DNA of 64,000 bases from contig NC_064037.1 of NCBI RefSeq assembly GCF_932526225.1, forward strand, positions 10,832,203-10,896,202, in the 5' to 3' direction. Source of the stretch: Nematostella vectensis. Taxonomy: Eukaryota > Cnidaria > Anthozoa > Actiniaria > Edwardsiidae. The notes beneath the pieces are model-generated. The model searched no databases, was not told the DNA's origin, and worked only from the letters and a program-made list of their open reading frames with translations. Positions 55,819 through 64,000 of the stretch are shown piece after piece. The position numbers and the translations under genes are program-made. Within the stretch, counting starts at the first letter, position 1. Each line of letters begins with the position of its first letter.

Positions 55819-55962
55819 ATATGGGTCACATGCATGGGTCTTGATACCCAATGAAAACCCAGATGAACACCACTAGTGATTTGTATATTTGATCCAAACC
55901 ACTAGTGATGTTCATCTGGGTTCAAGATCTTGGATATCAAGATCCATGCATGTGATCCATAT
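55819..55962. mobile_element. 144-bp near-perfect hairpin element
   Basis: ATATGGGTCACATGCATGGG at the left pairs with CCATGCATGTGATCCATAT at the right; the arms continue through TCTTGATA and ACCCAGATGAACATCACTAG. The loop is about 20 bp (TTTGTATATTTGATCC). Confidence 0.85.
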
Positions 55963-56659
55963 AGAACAATAACATCAATTTTTTTATCATAATTTTAATC
56001 ACCAAATTGGGCAATTGGTTAAATCAAGGAAACCAAATCAAGCAAGGAAACAGCAGGTAGTCCTACTTTTTTTCGTTAACCTCATAATTTTAAAATGATC
56101 CCGAATGTAAAATTGAACTTAAGCCTCGGTCTACTTTATTGCACTCCGACCCCAAACTCTGAATATTGACCGTTTCTTTCTTCTTAAAAACTTTTTTTTC
56201 TGGCCCTAAAAGATTGGAAACTTTGCTAATCTGTACTCCTGTACATTGTAGACTTTGGGATGCTGGCTTTCCCCAATGTCTTTTCTTCCTTTCCGCCCTT
56301 GCGAAAACGGTTGGCCGCTAAACCTTCGGCCATAGCTCAAGCTTCTCTCGCCGGATGAATAATCTTGCGTCGCATAACAAATAACAAAATGTACTAATTC
56401 ATTTCCCTTGAGAAAAATCAGGTTGTGATTGGACACAAACTTCTCGGCATTGTTTGGTCAATAGTTTGAAAAGCAGTTTTGCGTTCCGTTCACGCCGCCT
56501 TTTACGATTAGGGCAAAATTGCGATTACATCGTGACATTCTTTTGTGAATACTTTGAGAAGCCATATAAAAACCCGTGCTTCGTGTTTCATCAGGGATTC
56601 CAAACACCGAGAGTGATGAAAGCACGAGGCCGTTGCCAATTGAAAAGCACTCGCACTCG

Positions 56660-57062
56660 TTTTTGTGACGTCATCGATGACATCACAAATCACGTGACAG
56701 TATTTACGTACCACCCTTGACACAAACATGACACCTGCCAAGTTTGGTTGTGAAACATGTTTCTTCCAAGAGATATGAATATTTTTGCTTTTAATCACCC
56801 TTTTTGCTTTAAATGACGTCATCGATGACGTCACACAACAAGTGACCATATTGTTGCATCCCCCTTGACACCTACATGTCACCTACCGAGTTTGGTTGCC
56901 ATACGATGTTTCCTTCGTGAAATATATATATTTTTTATTTTGATGACGTCAGCATATTATTTCTTCTAGTGACGTCATCGATGACGTCACAAATCACGTG
57001 ACCATAGTTTTGCATCTCCCTTGACACATACATGACCCCTACCAAGTTTGGTTGTCATGCTT
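56660..57062 (+). repeat. CRE-like palindromic repeat, three copies at 152-153 bp
   Basis: Each unit has TGACGTCATCGATGACGTCA (perfect at 56814-56833 and 56970-56989, one change at 56666), then CACRWRTCACGTGACC, CCTTGACACATACATGWC and CCAAGTTTGGTTGTCAT. TGACGTCA is the CRE/ATF octamer. Confidence 0.85.
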
Positions 57063-60000
57063 TTAAGGGACGGACGGACTGAGACGGACATCGTGTAATG
57101 AAAACTCGAGTCGATGGGTTACCAATATTTGTTACTATATTTGTTTTGTATACCACTTTTCTTAGGTATGGGGCAAGGTATGGGGCTCCGCGCCGCGTGG
57201 GAGCTCCGCTATTACTTCTGTGTGTTTGTTTTTCTTTTAAAATTATCATGAATATTATTATATAAATGAAAAAAAAATCATCGCTTTTTTGTAGTTCGGT
57301 CAGCGATTTTTTTTTTGTTCGAAACTTTATTGTTCAACTGAAAAAACTGTCCTGAATCAAGAGAGCATATGCTCTCTTGCCTGAATTTATTTGCGCAAAA
57401 CTACTACATAACTATATAAAGCACGGATAACAGTAAGAGGAAATATCTACCCAAGTCCTGAAAATACAAGGCCTATTTTTAAAACAACGTAAGTGTAGAA
57501 AAAAAATGAGAATGAAAGAAGGAATAAGATTAAGAAGGAATTGTAAATGATACAGGTATTTAGAACCATATAGAGCAGTCAGAGCTTAGATTGGCTTAGT
57601 GTAAGGCACACTTTGCAACGGAACCGCCGTTTAGCTTATTTTTGTCAACGGAAATAGAGAGCACTCAACTTCGTTTCAAAGCAATTTTCTGACCAAATAG
57701 ACACGCGTGCTGCCTTGATGTTATCAGTAAAGCTTTAGAACCCGCTCTTTTACACCAAATCGGAGTATTTTAGGGACATTACAAGCGCATTTGAATAACC
57801 CATTAGCCATATAAAAACAGAAATAAATCCCTTTTTTTTTTTGCTTTAGTGGTAGGGATATGTTTGGGCGCGAGATCAAGTGAGACCTCTCATGTTCGAT
57901 TTTTTTTTGTGCAAGTGAAGGTAGTTTAAAAACAACACCGGTAGTGAAAATATCACACTCATAAAGGTTTCGGAAAAAATATTTCAACCGATAAAGATAA
58001 TGTTATCTGTGACCGACTGACATTTTGTCTTTCTACTTGGTTTAATCGGGGCAGTTGGTACATGGTCGCACCGAACTACTGATAATCAAGATCAACTCGA
58101 AAACTGTTCAATCGAAAACCTCTCATTTTTGTTTATCGGGCGCCGATACTACTGCCACATCTTTCGATTAAGCAAAATTGAACAATCTATAAGGGGTAGA
58201 AATTACTTAAGTTCGCATTAAGGGATTTGAAGTAACGTATTTGATTGTCGACTGCCAATTTTCTTGTAAATTCTGGTATATCAATGCCTGAAAATGTCGA
58301 GAAAAATTCTATGTGAAATCAGCTGCGGTACGCGTTAATTTCCGAAGTTCTTCAATCCAAGGCCGTCTACTCCATGCAAAATCAGCTTACAAATCGAGCT
58401 AATTATAAAGAACATTACTAACAGGTGCAAAAGGAAATTGTGACTTAGTAAAGCACTAAAGAGTAGCAAAAATTAATCCCATACAAAATAGACCACCTCA
58501 AGGCATTTAAGTGACTTATTTTTCTGATGACGAGTTTTTAAAACATTGCCGCTTAGCAAAACAATTAAAATAACTTCCTTGAAGACCCCAAACACTAGAA
58601 CAAAACCCAAACGGAAGGAGGCGATAGAAAGGTCATTTCTTTTTCGATAAAAGTAATGAAGCTAATTCGAAGAAGTAGTTAAAAAAGCTAGAAATCCGGT
58701 GACGGAGCCGCCAAGACTAGCGATGTTGAAAGAGAAATCGGAGAACTGGTACTTTGTGCGGATTTGCGCAAGCTTTTGACAAACATGAAATTACCTAAGT
58801 ATGTAATCATTTCGTTTAGAAATATATAGCTCGTTTCAGAGCCAAATGGAACCTAGTAATGAGATAGTTTGGTGCCCGGTAAGGATTAAATTTTCGTTTT
58901 TGTTCCTGTTAAGGATTCAATTATCTCACTCGACTAGTTCAATTTCCTCATTCGGATAACATAAGTATTACTTTTTAGCTTCTAAAATGTACTGAGGGAA
59001 TAGTGTTACTACTTATGTTCTGTCCGGTGGTTTTATTTAGTTACAACACGCAAACTCGACAAGGAAGAAAATCCCCTTTTATTAAAGGCGACATGAATTC
59101 TACTGTAAAAGTAAAGGAAACTTTTTTTCAGTCTCTTTATTCTTCTGCAATATTGCAGCTCCATTTTTTTTTTCATACAATAATTCTTTACTGCATTTGA
59201 TTGAAATTGACTTTCTTATTCGTCTTAAATAAACTAAAAAAAACCTGCACGGTGCAAAGAGATTGAAAATGACACAATTTTCTTATTCTTATTAAAAAAA
59301 AATCCAAAACCTTGGGAAGTGCAAAGAGGAACTAATCGTGAAAAAAAATGTGAAATCGCGCAAAAAGGCGTCAAAGTCAAATGATTAAATTACCCTTTTT
59401 ATGGTAGCATTTTTTTGATATTCATTTTAAAAACAGCATTCGCGTGTTTCTTCAACAATGTAGCGACATTGCATGTCGTTTCCATGCCTTTTGCAGTTTG
59501 CCAAAGTCAACAGACATTTCATTGCTCTGTTCCGTTCGTCAAAGACCAATAACATGCCTTAATCCCGACTAAGTTAGTTACCGGGGAAACCGCGGAAAAG
59601 CTACTAGTTTTATGGGAAAAGCCCAGATGAAACATAATCATATTATGAAAGAATTCATTTCGGTAGAAGCGCTGAATATTTTGAAACACAAACTTGGTTG
59701 AAGTTTTATGAAATCTGATTCCTTTAGCATTAGAAAAAAAACATAATTGTTAAATCATTCTTAAAAGTTGAAACCAACGAAATTGGGAGAGCGTGGAATT
59801 TATTGTCTAAAAAGATGTGTGAGAAAGTTTGCTTTAAGTGGAACTGTCTAAATCCAACCCTACGACTAGACACCAAAGTAATGAGTTTATTAAACTGAAA
59901 AGAAAAACACTCTAAGACAACTGAGGACATTTTTAGAGAGCTACAACAAATATTGGCTTCCGTGATCTAAAATGATTTCACCGGGCAACAAATTGACAGG

Positions 60001-60688
60001 TGGTTTACACTAAGAAAAAACTGTCGTTAGAACAAACGTTTTCCCAAGCCGCAACAACTGCAGAGAAAAATAATCCTTTTAGTAAACTTTAATACACTTT
60101 ACCCTTTGCAATAGTACATTTTCTACTAATTACAGCTCGTTAAACGTTGTATTTTAAGTCAATAACTATAACAACTAAAGTAGTTAAAACTGTTGGGGCA
60201 AAACTTTGATTTGATGTTAATTTATTTGCGCATTTTACTGACTTTTGACGGAAAACCTAAAAACAAGAATGACTCTTCATGCTTGCGAAATTGACGATGA
60301 GTTCCTTGGCGAATAATATAATAGCAATAATGACAATAGTTAACAAAACCGCAAAAAAAAGAATAAAACAACTCATTTTGTGCGAAGGTTGTGGGTAATG
60401 AATCTTTCATTTACATATGATACAAATTCGGGAATTTTTCCTAATACATTTATTTTTACCCCGACCTTGCAAACCCTATTTTTCTCGCGTTAAATATGGT
60501 TATTTTACCTTGACATTTTCTTTTCAAAGCCTACAATAATTAAAAAGACATATCGGAATATATCCCCCCACTTGCCCAACATCTAGTTAGCATTTTCTGC
60601 AGAAAGCCATTAACTAGACTACCCGCAGAATTCTAGACTTTATCATGTTTTTTCTCAACTCTGAGTGCATTCATTGTTGTTATATACA
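57063..60688. other. Gap before homeobox gene 2; no gene seen
   Basis: AT-rich, with a 22-bp perfect palindrome at 57358-57379 and simple A/T runs. No exon, array or transposon recognised. Confidence 0.45.
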
Positions 60689-61152
60689 CTACAATGTCAT
60701 CGACGAAAGACTGTTTTGTTCGCTTCTCTGTTCTCTGCTAACATTCTCTCGCTTTTGGACGACAGTTTTTTCCGTTGCCGACGTTATCTCGACGGCTCTA
60801 TCTTCTCTTGGTCTCGCAGGCGTTTTGTCTTTAACCCCCGAAGATGAACTTTCCGACTTTTCTTTGTCCTTTTCCACTGAACTGTTTTTGTTATTCTTCT
60901 TCTTCCATTTCATTCGTCGGTTCTGAAACCATGTTTTCACTTGTGCTTCGTTCAAGCCGAGAATCTGCGCGAGTTTCGCGCGGTTTGTCGAGTCGAGGTA
61001 TTTTTGCTCGGAGAAGGTTTTCTCAAGCACTCTTAGCTGTAAATCGGTAAAAACTGTGCGTGATTTTCGACATTTACGTCCACTTGGAGTTCTCAGGCTT
61101 GGCTTGACGCGAAAATATACTGGCAGACTATGAAGGATATCAGAGCGAGAAT
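60689..61152 (-). CDS. Homeobox gene 2, exon 2 with the homeodomain
   Basis: Starts after TTTTCGCAG, reads (Asp)[19 protein letters not shown] through the homeodomain to a stop after SLSSMTL. Confidence 0.92.
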
Positions 61153-62365
61153 CTGCGAAAAGAAAGCATATCTGTGAGCTTACATTCTCAAAACATAAAA
61201 TTCCCTAAATCCCTTATTGGGGGTTTAAACAAAAGATTTGAGCTAGAAAATAAAAGTATTGTTGAATTAGAAAAAGGAACAATCTTGATCTTTTTGGGGA
61301 ATAAATAGGATAATTAAAAAGCTCTATTTTGAAAAAGAAAATTGCAGACACAGGTTTTTTTGTTCTAGAATATCATTTGTTAGTTACCAAAAGTTTCTTT
61401 TACTTAAATGAGGAAATCTAATTTCCAAACACTTGGCTTGATCAAGTGGTCAGGTCCACAAATGAATGAGAAAACACTTGAGTTTTATATGGCTCCATAA
61501 TATAAAACGTGTTTACTTTGTTTTCCTTCTGTCGAATCTCTTAGCACTTAAACATCACCCACAGAAATTGAACGCATTTGACCGCGATTTACATAGCGAT
61601 TGCTTTCACAGACAAGCGCGGCTCTTTTTATGAGAAATACAGCCACACGTCAAGTTTCTGGTTAACTTTTAAATATAAGCTTGATAAGTTTTCTTTTTTG
61701 GTTAGCGGCCTAGTGTGAAAGAGAAAACCGGCTGAAAATGACCGATAATGAAGATCCCTTTGATTGCCAATTAATCCAAGAGACTATAAACGAGTAATAT
61801 CATTATTTCTAGGCGAAAAACGTGAGTGTAAAAAGAAAAACGAAATTTTGGTGACATACTTTTTTGCATTCATTTTTTTTTTCAACAGTATTGCGCTAAT
61901 TCTAACAACACCGATTCAACAACATTCCTACTTGTTGTGTCACAAGAAAGCCTGTCTCAGTTTACGAAATTCTTTTTTACGTTTTACTTTCTTTAAAAAA
62001 TATATAGTTAAATTTTCTTTTGCTGGTGCATTCTTCCAGGCTTTACATATACTGAGAAAAAGTTGTAACCGGTATTTTAGGTGTTTTTTATCTCAAAGTA
62101 TCGTGGTCTTCTTACCTTGTGAAACTTTAGGCATTTGTGGTTGAGGAAGGAAAGGCTGCATGCTGCAGTCGAATGCGCTCCTGGGCGATGGCTTTTGTGG
62201 ACAAACGTCTTGGTAATGTGAAGGTTGTTTAGAGACGAAATACGCAGATTGCGCGGAGCAATCTCCCATTAGATGAGGGCTGTATTTGGGAGAAGGAGGG
62301 ACAATGTTGTGAGGAGAGTAGTGTGGAGACTGCTGATAAAATAGGAACGGGTCTTGGTAAAACAT
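60689..62365 (-). CDS. Homeobox gene 2, paralogue of gene 1 (two exons)
   Basis: Exons 62116-62365 and 60689-61152 join in phase 1 (CAAG|GTAAGA ... TTTTCGCAG|AT), 237 residues. The start [12 protein letters not shown] matches gene 1. The homeodomain (residues 111-170) is preceded by [20 protein letters not shown], almost the same as gene 1, with [20 protein letters not shown] and [13 protein letters not shown], Gln50 and Asn51 present. The tail is longer and Ser/Lys/Glu-rich. The amino half is Pro/Tyr/Ser-rich but the eh1-like motif of gene 1 is degraded (CSMQPFL against FSMHSIL) and the FIL-like motif is absent. Same strand, same intron site and phase 18 kb apart, so a tandem duplicate. Nuclear DNA-binding regulator; subfamily uncertain (Barx/Bari/Bsx-like). 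Confidence 0.88.
61153..62115 (-). other. Intron of homeobox gene 2 (0.96 kb)
   Basis: AT-rich; no other feature seen. An open frame on the plus strand here (61764-62144) is chance. Confidence 0.6.
62116..62365 (-). CDS. Homeobox gene 2, exon 1
   Basis: 83 codons plus one base. The ATG at 62365 is the only ATG upstream in frame; the codons before it are open by chance. Confidence 0.85.
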
Positions 62366-64000
62366 GTCGGCCCGGGTCGTTTGCGATTTACTGCACTTCA
62401 ACTCTGTTGCAGAAACCTTTGTGAAGATACTTGTTTGAAGTTCGAATCCCCTCTGGCGGAATACTCTTTTTCGAGCACTTAAATGGCTTCTTTATTGCCA
62501 GGCCTTTTGCAGACGAGTGGCTCGTTCAGTCGGTGATTGACAGACTTGTAAATGTCTTGAGTAAACAAACGGGCCCTTTGGGGCTTTATTAAGCGTTTTA
62601 GAGAGCCAATTTGCGTGCTAAAAGTATTAATAGCAAACTCCCGGTCAGTCTTGACATATTGGTGCAAAAGAGCCGCCCTATCCATGAAAGGGTCTTATTG
62701 CCCCTCTTCACATTACAGTTGCAATTAATGCCGCTCGTTACTCAATTACAGCTTATTATGGCTCAAACCTTGCTGTCAATTGTAAGGTCATTATCTCCTA
62801 GATAATCGAAGGCGGAATTCAATTACACAGTACAACAAAACGCTAAGAGCGCTTGGGGGATAGTGTATGTACGCGCTTTTTGATAGGTTTTCATGAATAA
62901 CAAAGAAATTCCCACAATGGGCCTTTTCGCCTCTGCAAACAACCATCGACCTTTTTAAAAGCACTGACTTTGGTGAGATTTACTACCATTTCAAAACCTT
63001 TTGTCCACGAATGAAAGTCAATATTTTACTGAAAGCCTGTTTTTTAAGGTATGCTGGCAGAGCAATTTCCATAAAATTTGACATATTTCTTTTCTGCTAT
63101 TTGAATGTGAAATACTAGTAACAGCGCTGACAAAAGACCAATCTCGGCTTAAACAATGCTTTGGATTCATCTTAATACATTTGATAATCAACCACTTTGT
63201 TTGAACTACTGTTTTTGATTTTAACTCTTTGCCCTCTAGTCATATCCCCCTCAAAGTAACTATTTCAACAGTTCCGTACTAAAAATGTATTTTGTCAGAC
63301 ATTTACTAACGTACAAAACTCATTATTTTACCTAGAATAACAGTTTTCCTCTAAGTGCCATTTCCACACGCTCATGGAAAACCAAACTTTGTAGCAGATA
63401 GCTTTTCGCGAAAAAGTGGTTTGTGTGTGATGTCATTATAAGACATTACAGTCTTTTGGAGGCGTTAATATGAATAAGAGTTGGAAGAGGAAATTACCTT
63501 CTATCGACTTCGAACAATGAAACAAAGTGTTTGTCATTTGTACGGCACACGTTTGAAGTGTACACAAACTCGAGTGAAATGCATCGCCACAAACGCCGCA
63601 CTGACATGCTTCAAATAGTGATCGAACTAGTTAATTAAAATGACACAATAGCAGCTTTGTTTTCTACTATAACGATCGTATTTTGCAGACTTAATGATGA
63701 GCTCGCACCATGAGCCGAAACCATAAAGTTTAAAGTCTCATTTTCGTTCTTTAATGGCATTTTATCAAAGATCGCCAGCAGAGAAAACGGCAAGCAGAAG
63801 AATAGATAATGATGAGGAGTTAAAAAAGACATTTTGTCCTACTTTGTCGCCTGTGAAATCCTTAAAAATGCGAGGGAGGTTTAACGAGCATAAGTGGTGT
63901 ATATTTACGATAAAATCTATCATGTAGTAGACCAGTTTGTAATGGAAAGTGCAAGCTTTAAAGTACTTAGACACGAAAGTCCGCCATTTGAAGTGAAATT
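62366..64000. other. Upstream region of homeobox gene 2; no gene seen
   Basis: AT-rich DNA with frequent CAATTA/TAATTG-type sites near 62.7-62.8 kb (as in the region near 43.0 kb upstream of gene 1). No exon or transposon recognised. Confidence 0.4.

Overview
The window looks like nuclear DNA of a cnidarian, most likely a sea anemone close to Nematostella vectensis. It has compact exons with phased GT-AG introns, AT-rich spacers, many short inverted-repeat elements and minisatellites, and ANTP-class homeobox and PAN/EGF/discoidin genes of the kind known from anemones. The species is inferred from style and gene content; no database was consulted.

Layout. 1-1269 (+): the last two exons of a gene that begins left of the window, with a Ser/Pro/Met-rich C-terminus. 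3.3-6.0 kb: a 45-bp minisatellite and a 58-bp satellite array. 8.5-9.4 kb: a foldback element and opposed tandem repeats. 10138-15856: a complete Ty3/Gypsy retrotransposon on the minus strand with identical 182-bp LTRs, 5-bp target duplication, primer-binding site and polypurine tract, split by a 5'-truncated LINE on the plus strand. 16.0-17.4 kb: a CAG...CTG inverted-repeat element and a second element carrying fourteen 32-bp repeats. 20.6-33.2 kb (+): a secreted PAN-EGF-F5/8C-F5/8C protein gene with two alternative signal-peptide/PAN first exons and a decayed third copy of the promoter and first exon. Its largest intron holds a roughly 70-copy 17-bp array and small transposons. 33.2-39.3 kb: no convincing gene. 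39376-42612 (-): a two-exon homeobox gene (Barx/Bari/Bsx-like). 42.6-49.6 kb: gene-free and transposon-poor. 50624-53442 (-): a carotenoid oxygenase (BCO/RPE65 family) pseudogene with two frameshifts, a stop codon and a lost metal ligand. 54-57 kb: SINE, MITE and hairpin elements and CRE-like palindromic repeats. 60689-62365 (-): a second homeobox gene, paralogue of the first, with the same intron position and phase.

The genes do not form a pathway. The main themes are two local gene-family expansions (the homeobox pair on one strand, and duplicated first exons plus duplicated discoidin exons in the secreted protein), the decay of an enzyme gene, and heavy invasion by nonautonomous inverted-repeat elements and minisatellites everywhere except around the homeobox genes. 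Exon borders were derived by hand from splice motifs and reading-phase agreement; all joins listed keep the frame.
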